Assembly: GCF_004000215.1 (NCBI RefSeq)
Contig: NZ_RBVY01000009.1
Span: 124,001-188,000, forward strand
Direction of reading: 5' to 3'
Length of the DNA: 64,000 nucleotides
From: Nitratireductor alexandrii
GTDB taxonomy: Bacteria; Pseudomonadota; Alphaproteobacteria; Rhizobiales; Rhizobiaceae
Shown here: piece after piece, positions 16,733-25,912 of the stretch
Layout: each line of letters begins with the position of its first letter
How positions within the stretch are numbered: position 1 is the stretch's first letter
Made by a program: the position numbers and the translations under genes
Notes under the pieces: model-generated
The model's database searches: none
Told to the model about the DNA's origin: nothing
What the model saw: only the letters and a program-made list of their open reading frames with translations

Positions 16733-17731
16733 CTATTCGCACCCGGCCCCGCCCAGCGCCCGCGCCAGAAGTGCCGGTTCCACATTGCCGCCCGACAGCA
16801 CCACCGCGACCGTCTTGCCGGCAATGTCGAGCCCTGGCGTGGCCAGAGCGGCCAGGCCGACCGCGCCGCCCGGCTCCGCCACAAGCTTGAGATGCTCGGC
16901 GGCGATGCGCATCGCGGCCAGGGCCGCGTCGTCGGTGACGGTCAGCGCGCCGGCGAGCCGGCCGCGATTGACGGCGAAGGGGAGCCCGCCGGGCGCGGCG
17001 GTCAGGATCGCGTCGCAGAGCGATGCGTGGCCGGGCCGGTTGGCGACGATCCTGCCCGCCGCCAGCGAACGGGCCCAGTCGTCGAAATTCTCCGGCTCGA
17101 CCGCCCAGACCCGCGCCTGCGGGGCCATCGCCTCCAGCGCGAGCGCGATCCCGGCCGTCAGCCCGCCGCCGCCGCATGGCACCAGCACCATGTCCAGTCT
17201 GGCATTGGCGGCCTCAGCCTGTTCGGCCAGTTCCAGCCCGACCGTGCCCTGGCCGGTTATGATCGCCGGGTCGTCGAAGGGCGGCACCAGCACCATGCCG
17301 TCGTCGACGAAGGGCTGCACCACCGCCGTCCGGTCGTCGCGAAACCGGTCGAAGGCGACGATCTCTGCACCCAGCGCCTTGACGTTGCCGGTCTTGATCG
17401 CCGGCGTATCGGCCGGCATGGCGATCACCGCGCGCATGCCGAAGATTTTCGCTGCGGCGGCCACGCCCTGGGCATGGTTTCCGGATGAAAACGCCACCAC
17501 GCCGCGCGCCCGTTGCGCCGGGTCGAGCTGTGCGATGCGGTTATAGGCGCCGCGCAGTTTGAAGGAGCCGGTGCGCTGCAGCGTCTCGGCCTTCACCAGG
17601 ATTCGCGCGCCGTAGCGGGCGTTGAGCGACGCCGATTCCAACAGCGGTGTTTCGACCGCCACGCCGTGCAACCTGGCGCGCGCGGCGCGAATCTCCGCGA
17701 AGCTCGGCAGGGCGGTGTCGGTTGTAGTCAT
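16733..17731 (-). CDS. PLP-dependent threonine/serine dehydratase family protein
   Basis: A 332-residue fold-type II PLP enzyme. The Schiff-base Lys is in TGSFKLRGAYNRI (near residue 58), the substrate loop is SSGNHAQG (near 83) and the phosphate-binding loop is CGGGGLTAGIALA (near 185). A C-terminal VVLSGGNVEP motif provides the Ser that contacts the PLP pyridine nitrogen. There is no ACT regulatory domain, so it is a catabolic or side-activity type (threonine, serine or 3-hydroxyaspartate dehydratase), not a feedback-controlled IlvA. The gene stands alone, divergent from mbfA and convergent with the exporter operon. Confidence 0.9.
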   Translation of the reverse strand: MTTTDTALPSFAEIRAARARLHGVAVETPLLESASLNARYGARILVKAETLQRTGSFKLRGAYNRIAQLDPAQRARGVVAFSSGNHAQGVAAAAKIFGMRAVIAMPADTPAIKTGNVKALGAEIVAFDRFRDDRTAVVQPFVDDGMVLVPPFDDPAIITGQGTVGLELAEQAEAANARLDMVLVPCGGGGLTAGIALALEAMAPQARVWAVEPENFDDWARSLAAGRIVANRPGHASLCDAILTAAPGGLPFAVNRGRLAGALTVTDDAALAAMRIAAEHLKLVAEPGGAVGLAALATPGLDIAGKTVAVVLSGGNVEPALLARALGGAGCE

Positions 17732-17842
17732 GGCGGAATCCTTGTTGCCAGCCGGCGATCATCGTCACTTTCGTGCCCGCGTGCCAGCGCCATTTTGTCA
17801 CCCGGTCAATCGACGATTGAAACGCGATACGCGACGCGTTAG

Positions 17843-17859
17843 TTTGGAATCATTCTAAA
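17843..17859. promoter_or_regulatory. Iron control element (ICE-like, Irr site) before mbfA
   Basis: TTTGGAATCATTCTAAA is a 17-bp dyad with one mismatch between arms (TTTGGAA / TTCTAAA). It resembles the ICE motif bound by Irr in Rhizobiales. mbfA genes in Bradyrhizobium and Agrobacterium are known Irr targets, repressed when iron is low. The site ends 16 bases before the preferred ATG, where a bound repressor would block transcription. Confidence 0.75.
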
Positions 17860-17875
17860 CTGGAACGTGCCTCTC

Positions 17876-18859
17876 ATGCTTTCCCGCGTCTTCGGCCTCG
17901 GCCGCCGCTCCTTCGACACGCTCTCCGAGCAGGAAATCTTGGCGCTCGCCATCTCCTCGGAGGAGGACGACGCCCGCATCTATCGCGCCTACGCCGACGG
18001 GCTGCGCCAGGAATTTCCGCAGTCGGCGAAGATTTTCGACGAGATGGCCGACGAAGAGGACGATCATCGCGCCGCCTTGATCGACATGCATCGCAAGCGG
18101 TTCGGCGAGCGGATTCCGCTGATCCGGCGCGAGCATGTGCGCGGCTATTACGAGCGCAAGCCCGACTGGCTGGTGCGTCCGCTCGGCGTGGATCACGTAC
18201 GCCGGATGGCCGAAGAGATGGAACGCCAGGCGCAGCGTTATTACGCCGAGGCGGCCAAGCGCACCATGGATGCCGCCACCCGCAAGCTGCTCGGCGACCT
18301 GGCGGCTGCCGAGCAGTCGCACGAGGATCTCGCCCATAGGCTCGGCCTCAAGCACACGCCGGGCGACGTGCGCGAGCAAGAGCATCAAACCGAGCGTCGC
18401 CAGTTCATCCTCACCTACGTTCAGCCGGGGCTGGCCGGGCTGATGGACGGTTCGGTATCGACCCTGGCGCCGATCTTCGCCGCCGCGTTTGCCACCCACG
18501 ACACCTGGCAGACTTTTCTGGTCGGGCTCGCCGCCTCGGTCGGCGCCGGCATCTCGATGGGCTTCACCGAAGTCGCCTCCGACGACGGGCGGCTGTCGGG
18601 TCGCGGTTCCCCGATCAAGCGCGGCCTCGCAACCGGCATCATGACCACGGTCGGCGGGCTCGGCCACGCCCTGCCTTATCTGATCCCGCATTTTACCACC
18701 GCCACCGCGGTGGCGATCGCCATCGTGTTCGTCGAATTGTGGGCGATCGCCTGGATCCAGAACCGTTTCATGGACACGCCGTTCTGGCGCGCGTCCTTCC
18801 AGGTGGTGCTCGGCGGCGCGCTGGTCTTCGCCGCCGGCGTTTTGATTGGCAGCGGCTGA
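17876..18859 (+). CDS. mbfA: Membrane-bound ferritin / VIT1-type iron exporter
   Basis: A 327-residue two-domain protein. The N-terminal ferritin-like diiron domain (residues about 15-165) carries the Glu/His ligand motifs ISSEEDDARIYRAY, EMADEEDDHRAAL, ERQAQRYYAEAAKR and AAEQSHEDLAHRL. The C-terminal part (about 185-327) has roughly five membrane segments of the VIT1/CCC1 family (LAGLMDGSVSTLAPIFAAA, GAGISMGFTEVASDD). MbfA exports iron and protects against iron and peroxide stress in rhizobia. The ATG at 17876 has GGAA ten bases upstream; the GTG at 17867 would lie too close to that site. The ICE-like operator just upstream suggests Irr control. Confidence 0.92.
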   Translation: MLSRVFGLGRRSFDTLSEQEILALAISSEEDDARIYRAYADGLRQEFPQSAKIFDEMADEEDDHRAALIDMHRKRFGERIPLIRREHVRGYYERKPDWLVRPLGVDHVRRMAEEMERQAQRYYAEAAKRTMDAATRKLLGDLAAAEQSHEDLAHRLGLKHTPGDVREQEHQTERRQFILTYVQPGLAGLMDGSVSTLAPIFAAAFATHDTWQTFLVGLAASVGAGISMGFTEVASDDGRLSGRGSPIKRGLATGIMTTVGGLGHALPYLIPHFTTATAVAIAIVFVELWAIAWIQNRFMDTPFWRASFQVVLGGALVFAAGVLIGSG

Positions 18860-18965
18860 GACCGGCCCGCCTGAGCGCCGCGCTGAGCGGCCTGCCCGGC
18901 GCGATTGCCTGACCTCGGAGCATGGGTCTATTGTCGGAGACCGACCCGAAAGGCAGGAGGCGACG

Positions 18966-19595
18966 ATGGCGAGCAGGACGACCGAGGGCGAGGCAATCGA
19001 TATCGGCTTCGACGGCAGGCGCTGCATCCACGCGCGCAATTGCGTGCTCGGGCGTCCCGACGTGTTCGAGCCCAACGCGCCCGGCGGCTGGATCCGTCCG
19101 CAACGGGCCGCGGTCGAACGCATCGTCCAGGTGATCGAAAGCTGCCCGTCCGGCGCGCTCACCTACCGGCGCAAGGATGGCGGTGCCCAGGAACAGCCGC
19201 CGGCGGTAAACACGCTCAGGCTGCGTGAGGATGGACCGCTCGCGCTCCATGCCGACATCAGGCTCGGCGAGGAGGCGCTGTTGCGCGCTGTGTTGTGCCG
19301 GTGCGGCGCCTCGCAAAACAAGCCGTTCTGCGACGGCAGCCATGCCAAGGCCGGCTTTCGGGCAACCGGAGAGCCGACCGCCAAGGACAGCGCCGCGCTC
19401 GAGGCCCGCGACGGGTCGCTCACGGTGACGCCGCAGCCCAATGGCTGTCTGCGGGTCGAAGGCAATCTGGAGATCGTCTCGGGCACCGGCCGCAGGGTCG
19501 AGCGCACGCAGCGCGCCTTTTTGTGTCGCTGCGGACATTCCGCCAAAAAACCCTGGTGCGACGGCACCCACAAGAAAATCGGCTTCACCACCTGA
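18966..19595 (+). CDS. Ferredoxin-like (Fer4_19) and twin CDGSH iron-sulfur protein
   Basis: A 209-residue cytosolic iron-sulfur protein. Residues about 8-68 look like the divergent ferredoxin domain Fer4_19 (GRRCIHARNCVLGRPDVF and VIESCPSGALTYRR). Two CDGSH [2Fe-2S] motifs follow: CRCGASQNKPFCDGSH (near 117) and CRCGHSAKKPWCDGTH (near 187), each with three Cys and one His as ligands. This YjdI plus double-CDGSH build is known in bacteria, but its reaction is not settled; electron transfer or iron-sulfur handling is likely. The start is fixed by AGGCAGGAGG just upstream of ATG 18966. It follows mbfA by 106 bp, which may place it in an iron-related neighbourhood. Confidence 0.9.
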   Translation: MASRTTEGEAIDIGFDGRRCIHARNCVLGRPDVFEPNAPGGWIRPQRAAVERIVQVIESCPSGALTYRRKDGGAQEQPPAVNTLRLREDGPLALHADIRLGEEALLRAVLCRCGASQNKPFCDGSHAKAGFRATGEPTAKDSAALEARDGSLTVTPQPNGCLRVEGNLEIVSGTGRRVERTQRAFLCRCGHSAKKPWCDGTHKKIGFTT

Positions 19596-20099
19596 CGGCT
19601 GCCGCGGGCCCGAGACCCTGCCGCCAGAAGCCGCGGGCCTGATGCCGATGCTCGGGCGCGAAGCGGTGTTGCGTTCGCGCATCACGCGGCGTCGAAAACC
19701 AACCCGTCGCCCGCATTTTTCGCTTTTCCACTTTTTGGGCACGATTCGGCCGCTTCCGCGGCCCGATTGCCGTGCATCGGCCGCATGTGTTGACGCCGGC
19801 ATTCACCAGGAATTCATGACTTGGCAGTAAGCTTGCGACTCATTCGGGAGGGATAACCGAAGGGACGGGAGTCTGAACCAAAATGGCGTTCTGGAGCACG
19901 ATGCTGCGTTGCGCGACCACGATCCGCGAATTTCTCGCGCCGCGTTATCGGCCTGAGCAGCATTATATGCGCGGGCCGGGCCCGGCGTGCGCACGGCGTT
20001 TGCCCGCCGGCGGAGATGTCGCCCAGCATTGATGGGTTGCGCATTTGCGTTCAACCGCTAGATTTTCTCCCATAACTACAAAAAATGGGAGAAACACCA
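19596..20099. other. Intergenic region before the TRAP operon
   Basis: About 500 bp without a convincing conserved gene. It contains an AT-richer patch (19700-19760), a GCCGGGCCCGGC palindrome near 19976-19987, a possible 49-codon frame (19883-20032, listed separately) and the promoter/leader of the TRAP operon. No RNA gene or repeat family is recognised. Confidence 0.5.
19883..20032 (+). CDS. Possible 49-residue small protein
   Basis: An ATG frame encoding a basic, aromatic-containing peptide beginning MAFWSTMLRCATTIREFLAP and continuing RYRPEQHYMRGPGP. The composition (Trp, Tyr, Phe, Met, amphipathic N-terminal helix followed by a polar stretch) looks more like a real protein than translated intergenic DNA. 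The only upstream purine run (GGGAG) is about 12 bases away. It sits before the TRAP substrate-binding gene in the same direction. I do not recognise a family and the gene may be spurious. Confidence 0.3.
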   Translation: MAFWSTMLRCATTIREFLAPRYRPEQHYMRGPGPACARRLPAGGDVAQH

Positions 20100-21122
20100 A
20101 TGGGCATGTCCTTCAAATTCGCATTGCTTCCTGCAGTGGCCATGTCGTTCGTGGCCGGCGAGGCGTTTGCCGCGACCGAGTGGAACGTTTCGACTTGGGG
20201 AAAACGCCGCGCTTTCACGGAACATCTGCATAAGATCGCCGAATTGGTCGAGCAGAAGACCAATGGCGACTTCACCATGAACATTTCCTATGGCGGTCTG
20301 TCCAAGAACCGGGAGAATCTCGACGGCATCTCCGTCGGCGCCTTCGAGATGGCGCAGTTCTGTGCCGGCTACCATCCCGATAAGAACCCGACCATCACCG
20401 TTCTCGAACTGCCCTTCCTGGGCGTCAATACGTTGGAGGAGGAAGTGGCGGTCTCCCATGCCGTTTATGGGCACGCCGCCACGCAAAAGGACCTGGCGCG
20501 CTGGAACGCCAAGCTGTTGATGACCTCGCCCATGCCGCAATACAATGTCGTGGGCACCGGACCGGCGCCGCGCGCGCTGGAGGATTTCCAGGGCAAGCGC
20601 ATCCGCGCCACCGGCGGCCTCGGCAAGGCCTTCGAGACCGTCGGCGCAACGCCGACCTCCGTCACCGCCACCGAAGCCTACAACGCGATGGAGGCCGGCG
20701 TGGTCGATTCGGTCGCCTTCGCCCAGCACGCCCATCTGTCGTTCCGCACCATCGACCTTGCCGACTGGTGGACTGCGAACCTCAATCCCGGCACAGTCAA
20801 TTGTCCGATCGTTGTCAACACCGATGCCTATGAGGCTTTGTCGGACGAGAACCGCGCCGCGCTCGATTCCTCGGTCGACGAGGCGATCCAGCATTACCTC
20901 GCCAATTACGGCAAGCTGCTGGAAAAATGGGAGGCGATTCTGGCCGAAAAGGAGGTCGAGAAAGTCGCCTTTCCGCCCGAGGAGATCGCCAAGTTCGAGG
21001 ACAAGGCCGCCACGGGCACCCGTGAGCAATGGATCAAGGACATGGAAGCCCAGGGCATTCCCGGCCAGGAACTCTATGACCTCGTCCAGGCGACCTTGAA
21101 GGACATGCGCGGCTCCAACTGA
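20100..21122 (+). CDS. TRAP transporter substrate-binding protein (DctP type)
   Basis: A 340-residue periplasmic solute receptor with a Sec signal peptide (residues 1-25, ending AFAAT). Family features are the early TEWNVSTWGKRRAFTEHLHKIAELVEQKTNGDF strand-helix unit, the conserved Arg in GKRIRATGG (near 165) that binds substrate carboxylates, and TEAYNAMEAGVVDSV. The ATG at 20100 has GGGAG eight bases upstream; the earlier in-frame ATG at 20085 lacks one. The operon order is binding protein, small permease, large permease. A strong hairpin follows the stop codon, which probably raises the level of this component over the permeases. Ligand unknown, likely a carboxylate. Confidence 0.94.
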   Translation: MGMSFKFALLPAVAMSFVAGEAFAATEWNVSTWGKRRAFTEHLHKIAELVEQKTNGDFTMNISYGGLSKNRENLDGISVGAFEMAQFCAGYHPDKNPTITVLELPFLGVNTLEEEVAVSHAVYGHAATQKDLARWNAKLLMTSPMPQYNVVGTGPAPRALEDFQGKRIRATGGLGKAFETVGATPTSVTATEAYNAMEAGVVDSVAFAQHAHLSFRTIDLADWWTANLNPGTVNCPIVVNTDAYEALSDENRAALDSSVDEAIQHYLANYGKLLEKWEAILAEKEVEKVAFPPEEIAKFEDKAATGTREQWIKDMEAQGIPGQELYDLVQATLKDMRGSN

Positions 21123-21128
21123 CGCGAC

Positions 21129-21163
21129 CCCGGTCCCGCGCCCGACAGGCGCGCGGGACCGGG
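21129..21163 (+). terminator. Intercistronic hairpin after the TRAP receptor gene
   Basis: A perfect 13-bp inverted repeat (CCCGGTCCCGCGC and its complement) with a nine-base loop, seven bases after the dctP-type stop and about 18 bases before the small-permease start. There is no T-run, so it is more likely an mRNA-stabilising or partial-termination hairpin than a full terminator. Confidence 0.65.
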
Positions 21164-21181
21164 CGCTCTCCGGGAGGGCCC

Positions 21182-21847
21182 ATGTCCGCTCAAACCATCC
21201 CGCAAGACGGGTCGCTGCTGTCGCGGCTCGACCTTGCCCTGTTCCGGCTGGAAAAGCTGCTGGCGCTGCTTGCCGGCATGACGATCCTGATCGTGATGCT
21301 GATTTCGGTCGCCAATATTCTCGGCCGCAAGATCGTCAACATCCCCGTCCCCGGTTTCGTCGACTGGATGGAACAATCGGTTCCGCTGATCGCCTTTCTC
21401 GGCATCGCCTACTGCCAGCGCCTCGGCGGCCATATCCGCATGGACATCCTCGTCGGCAGGTTGCAGGGTCGCGTGCTTTACGCCGCCGAATGGATCGGCG
21501 TGCTCGCGCTGCTGGCGCTGTCGGTGACGCTGATCTGGGGTTCGTGGCTGCATTTCGACCGCAGCTTCGACTTCTCCGCCCCGTGGTGGAGCCGCGATTC
21601 CACGATCGATTTGAGCCTGCCCACCTGGCCGGTAAAGCTGGTCGTGCCGGTCATGTTGTTCCTGCTCGCGCTTCGGCTCGCCCTGCAATTGTGGGCCTAT
21701 GGCCGCGCCTTCGTCGACAATGCGCAAACCCCGGTCGCCGTGCCGCTGATCGAGACGCCCGCCCAGCAGGCCGAGCGCGAGGCCGGCACCGTCTCGGGCC
21801 TTGTCGATGACGGGGACGATACCGGCAGCGGTGGAGGGCGCCCGTGA
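21182..21847 (+). CDS. TRAP transporter small permease (DctQ type)
   Basis: A 221-residue protein with four hydrophobic segments, the DctQ size and topology. Typical stretches are MTILIVMLISVANILGRKIVNIPVPGFVDWMEQSVPLIAFLGIAYCQRLGGHIRMDILVGRLQGR (shown only as position: residues about 35-100). The C-terminal 35 residues are acidic and polar and probably cytoplasmic. CGGGAGGGCC precedes the ATG. Its end overlaps the GTG start of the large permease (GTGA). DctQ supports assembly and function of the DctM channel subunit. Confidence 0.93.
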   Translation: MSAQTIPQDGSLLSRLDLALFRLEKLLALLAGMTILIVMLISVANILGRKIVNIPVPGFVDWMEQSVPLIAFLGIAYCQRLGGHIRMDILVGRLQGRVLYAAEWIGVLALLALSVTLIWGSWLHFDRSFDFSAPWWSRDSTIDLSLPTWPVKLVVPVMLFLLALRLALQLWAYGRAFVDNAQTPVAVPLIETPAQQAEREAGTVSGLVDDGDDTGSGGGRP

Positions 21848-23235
21848 GTCCGATCGAAGTCTCCGTCCTGTTGTCGCTTTTGTTGATCGTGCTGGTGCTG
21901 ATCGGGGTGCGCGTTGCTTTCGCCACCGCGCTGATCGGCCTGTTCGGCCTGTTCCTGATCTTCGCCATCGACAAGGGCCAGGGCGTGGAACGCGGGTTCA
22001 TGACGGCGCTCAAGATCGCCGGCCAGGTGCCGCATTCCAAAATGTCGAGCCACGTCCTGTCGCTGATTCCCACCTTCATCCTGATCGGCTATCTCGCCTA
22101 TTATGCCGGCCTCACGCGCGCGCTGTTCGAGGCGGCCAAGCGCTGGGTCGGCTGGCTGCCGGGCGGGCTCGGCGTTTCCACCGTGTTTGCCACCGCCGGT
22201 TTCGCCGCCGTCTCCGGCGCCTCTGTCGCCACATCGGCGGTGTTCGCCCGCATCGCCATTCCCGAAATGCTCAAGCTCGGCTACGACAAGCGCTTCGCCG
22301 CCGGCGTCGTGGCGGCCGGCGGTACGCTCGCCTCGTTGATCCCGCCCTCGGCCATCCTCGTCATCTACGCCATCATCACCGAGAGCTCGGTCGGCGCCCT
22401 GCTTCTGGCCGGCTTCCTGCCCGGCATGGTCTCGGCGCTGATCTATGGTGCTCTGGTCGTCGGTCTCGCCTCCGTGCGCGACGATCTCGGCCCGCCCGTG
22501 CGCGGCTTCACCTGGGGCCAGCGCCTGCAGGCGCTGCCCGGCGCGTTCCCGATCCTGTTCGTGGTCTTCATCATCATCTTCTGCATTTATGGCGGCTGGG
22601 GCACGCCGACGGAGGCCGGCGCGCTCGGCGCCTTCGTCGTCCTGGTGATGGCGCTCTGGCGCGGCATGCGCTGGCAGCAGCTCAAGAGTGCGCTGCTGGA
22701 ATCGGCCAAGCTCACCGCCATGATCTTCACCATGATCTGGGGTGTCCTGATCTATGTGCGCTATCTGGGGTTTGCCGACCTGCCCGGCACCTTCGCCGAC
22801 TGGATCGCGGGGCTCGAGCAGTCGGCCTTCATCACCCTCATGCTGATCCTGCTCGCCTATGTGGTACTGGGCATGTTCATGGACGCGATCGGCATGCTGA
22901 TCCTCACATTGCCGATCGCCTTTCCGGCCGTCATCGCGCTCAATGGCGGCGCCGAGGTGACGGCGTCCGCCTCCGCGCTCGGCATGTCGGGCACCGAGGT
23001 CGCGATCTGGTTCGGCATCATCGTCGTCAAGATGTGCGAACTGTGCCTGATCACGCCGCCGATCGGGCTCAATTGCTACGTCGTGGCCGGCGTGGCGTCC
23101 GAGCGCCACCCGATCTCGGTCCAGGACGTCTTTCGCGGTGCCTCGCCGTTTTTCGTCGCCGACGTCGTCACGGTCGGGGTCCTGATCGCCTTCCCCGACA
23201 TCGTCCTGTGGCTGCCGCGCCTGCTGCTTGGGTAG
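21844..23235 (+). CDS. TRAP transporter large permease (DctM type)
   Basis: A 463-residue inner-membrane protein with about 12 membrane segments, the sodium-driven transport subunit of the TRAP system. DctM features include GVSTVFATAGFAAVSGASVATSA (near residue 113), GGTLASLIPPSAILVIYAIITESSVG (near 159) and the C-terminal ITPPIGLNCYVVAGV motif (near 402). GTG start inside the stop of the small permease gene, indicating coupled translation. It ends only ten bases before the stop of the convergent cysK. Confidence 0.95.
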   Translation: MSPIEVSVLLSLLLIVLVLIGVRVAFATALIGLFGLFLIFAIDKGQGVERGFMTALKIAGQVPHSKMSSHVLSLIPTFILIGYLAYYAGLTRALFEAAKRWVGWLPGGLGVSTVFATAGFAAVSGASVATSAVFARIAIPEMLKLGYDKRFAAGVVAAGGTLASLIPPSAILVIYAIITESSVGALLLAGFLPGMVSALIYGALVVGLASVRDDLGPPVRGFTWGQRLQALPGAFPILFVVFIIIFCIYGGWGTPTEAGALGAFVVLVMALWRGMRWQQLKSALLESAKLTAMIFTMIWGVLIYVRYLGFADLPGTFADWIAGLEQSAFITLMLILLAYVVLGMFMDAIGMLILTLPIAFPAVIALNGGAEVTASASALGMSGTEVAIWFGIIVVKMCELCLITPPIGLNCYVVAGVASERHPISVQDVFRGASPFFVADVVTVGVLIAFPDIVLWLPRLLLG

Positions 23236-23245
23236 GGCGGGTGGT

Positions 23246-24217
<972 letters not shown>

Positions 24218-24225
24218 GGTGAACC

Positions 24226-25026
24226 TCATGCCTCTTCGGGGATTTGCAGTTTGTGCCCGCAGGATTTGCAGAACACGGCGTCGGGGTCGTGGCGCTGCAG
24301 CGCGCATTCGGGACAAGGGTAGAAGACCTTGCTTGGCCGGAAGATCGACTGCGCCAGCTTCACGAACAGCGAAATGCCGATGATCATCGTCACGATCGCG
24401 GTCAGCTTGCCCCAGACGCCCGGCAGCACGATGTCGCCGAAACCGGTCGTCGTCACCGTTGCCACGGTGAAATACAACGCATCGACATAACCCTCGATCC
24501 CGCTGCCGTTGCGGAAGAAGCTCGCATAGACGAAGCCGGTGACCACGAACAGGAAGGTCATCAGATTGACGATCGCCTGCATCGTCTCGCGCCATTCGCC
24601 GCGTCCGCGCCGCTCGAGCGGCCTCCAGATGAAGCCGCTGCGCGACAGCGACCACAGCCTGAGCACGCGCAGGAAGCCGAGATTGGCGAACGTGTAGGGA
24701 AAAAGCAGCGTCACCAGGATGAAGATGTCCACCCACACCGTCGGCTGCCGCAGCCAGCGCAGCACGTTGGAGGCGGCGAGCCCGCGTGCCAGCGTGTCGG
24801 CAAACAGAAAGCCGGCGATGGTGTAGTCGACCCACAGGAAGGACGGACGGTCGCGCAGCACCGGCGAGGCGACGAAGAACGCGATCACCGCCAGATCGAG
24901 CACGATCACGGCGAACTGGAAACGCAGCGCCGTCTGCGTGCGGCCGTGATAGAGGCGCCGCAGCGTCCCGCGCAGCCTGTCGAGCCGGCTGTCCTCGGTC
25001 GTCTTGGCGGCGTTGTCGCTATCCAT
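24226..25026 (-). CDS. Voltage-gated-like potassium channel with C-terminal zinc ribbon
   Basis: A 266-residue six-segment ion channel. S1-S4 occupy residues about 30-150, with Arg spaced in the S4 region ([20 protein letters not shown]). The pore loop and selectivity filter are [13 protein letters not shown] (near 210), a K+ type filter with TGFGD. After S6 a cytoplasmic tail has a four-Cys zinc-ribbon pattern, CPEC...CKSCGHKL, in place of the usual RCK domain. The start is taken at ATG 25026; in-frame starts at 25095 or 25122 would add about 23-32 residues without membrane character. Upstream of cysK on the same strand and divergent from the thiamine riboswitch operon. Confidence 0.85.
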   Translation of the reverse strand: MDSDNAAKTTEDSRLDRLRGTLRRLYHGRTQTALRFQFAVIVLDLAVIAFFVASPVLRDRPSFLWVDYTIAGFLFADTLARGLAASNVLRWLRQPTVWVDIFILVTLLFPYTFANLGFLRVLRLWSLSRSGFIWRPLERRGRGEWRETMQAIVNLMTFLFVVTGFVYASFFRNGSGIEGYVDALYFTVATVTTTGFGDIVLPGVWGKLTAIVTMIIGISLFVKLAQSIFRPSKVFYPCPECALQRHDPDAVFCKSCGHKLQIPEEA

Positions 25027-25155
25027 CCGCACCGAGATAGTCGGCCATGCCGGTCCCGTCCAGTCCTGCGCCGTTATCGCCGTTGCCGGCATATCTGCCC
25101 TGCACAAATGACCCATTGTCACATACGGCGAATCGGTGCTAGCTGTGCGTCACAC

Positions 25156-25249
25156 GACAGGGGTGCTCCGTATCGCCGGGGCTGAGATTGAAGGTGCGAA
25201 ACCTTCTGACCCTCAAGCTGATCTGGGTAATGCCAGCGGAGCGAGACGA
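25156..25249 (+). promoter_or_regulatory. TPP riboswitch (THI element)
   Basis: The aptamer is read directly: GGGGTGCTCC, then the conserved GCTGAGAT, an optional stem (GAAGGTGCGAAACCTTC), GACCCTC, CTGATCTGGGTAATGCCAGC and the closing GGAGCGAGACG. These are the TPP-binding core elements (the CUGAGA and the CUGGAUAAUGCCAG-like strands). The aptamer ends directly before the ATG at 25252, and its final GGAG is the only Shine-Dalgarno sequence, so ligand binding should mask the ribosome site and repress translation initiation of the ykoFEDC operon. Confidence 0.95.
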
Positions 25250-25251
25250 GC

Positions 25252-25863
25252 ATGTTTTCCGGCGCGCAGATTTCCATCTATCCCATGTCCGACGATTTCG
25301 TCGGTGTCATCCTCGGCGCCTTGTCGGCGCTCGATCCCTATCGCGACCGGCTCAGGCTGGAGACCGACGACATCTCCACCTTGATGGTCGGACCGCCCGA
25401 ACTGCTTTTTCCGGCCATGCGCGATCTGTTCGTGGCCGCGTCCCGCGGCGGGGTCCACTGCGTGCTGTCGGCTGCCGTCTCGCGCGGCTGTCCCGGCGAG
25501 CCCGACGACCCGGCCTGCACGCCGCTTGACGCTTCAAGCGGCGATGACCGGCCGCTGGCCGCGCGTATCGACGCCGCCCGCCAGGCTGTGATGCGGGCCG
25601 ACAATACCGGCTGCCCGGTCGCGGCGCAGTTTTCCCTCTACCCGCTCGGCGCCGGTCACCACATGGACGAGATCTACGGCTGCATCGATTTCGTCAAAGC
25701 GTCGGGCGTGTTCGAGCGCTCCAAAAATTTCTGCACCAAGCTGCGCGGCGATGCCGGCCCGGTCTTCGCCGCGGTCGAGGAGGCCTTTTTGCGCTTCGGC
25801 GCCGCAGACGGCCATGTCGCGCTCGACCTGACCGTATCGGCCAACAGCCCGACCCCGGTCTGA
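25252..25863 (+). CDS. ykoF: YkoF-family thiamine/HMP-binding protein
   Basis: A 203-residue protein with two tandem ferredoxin-like repeats of the Ykof domain: SGAQISIYPMSDDFVGVILGAL (residues about 2-24) and AAQFSLYPLGAGHHMDEIYGCIDFV (about 123-147). The repeated pattern of (A/G)xQ(I/F)S(I/L)YP matches YkoF, which binds thiamine and its pyrimidine moiety. It contains several Cys pairs (HCVLSAAVSRGCPGE). It has no signal peptide. Its gene begins right at the end of the TPP riboswitch, heading a complete YkoFEDC set, so it probably works with the ECF transporter in taking up or handling hydroxymethylpyrimidine or thiamine. Confidence 0.92.
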   Translation: MFSGAQISIYPMSDDFVGVILGALSALDPYRDRLRLETDDISTLMVGPPELLFPAMRDLFVAASRGGVHCVLSAAVSRGCPGEPDDPACTPLDASSGDDRPLAARIDAARQAVMRADNTGCPVAAQFSLYPLGAGHHMDEIYGCIDFVKASGVFERSKNFCTKLRGDAGPVFAAVEEAFLRFGAADGHVALDLTVSANSPTPV

Positions 25864-25912
25864 GCCCTGTTTGCGCCGCAAAGCCGGCGGCGCCATCCCG
25901 AAAGGACAAGCC

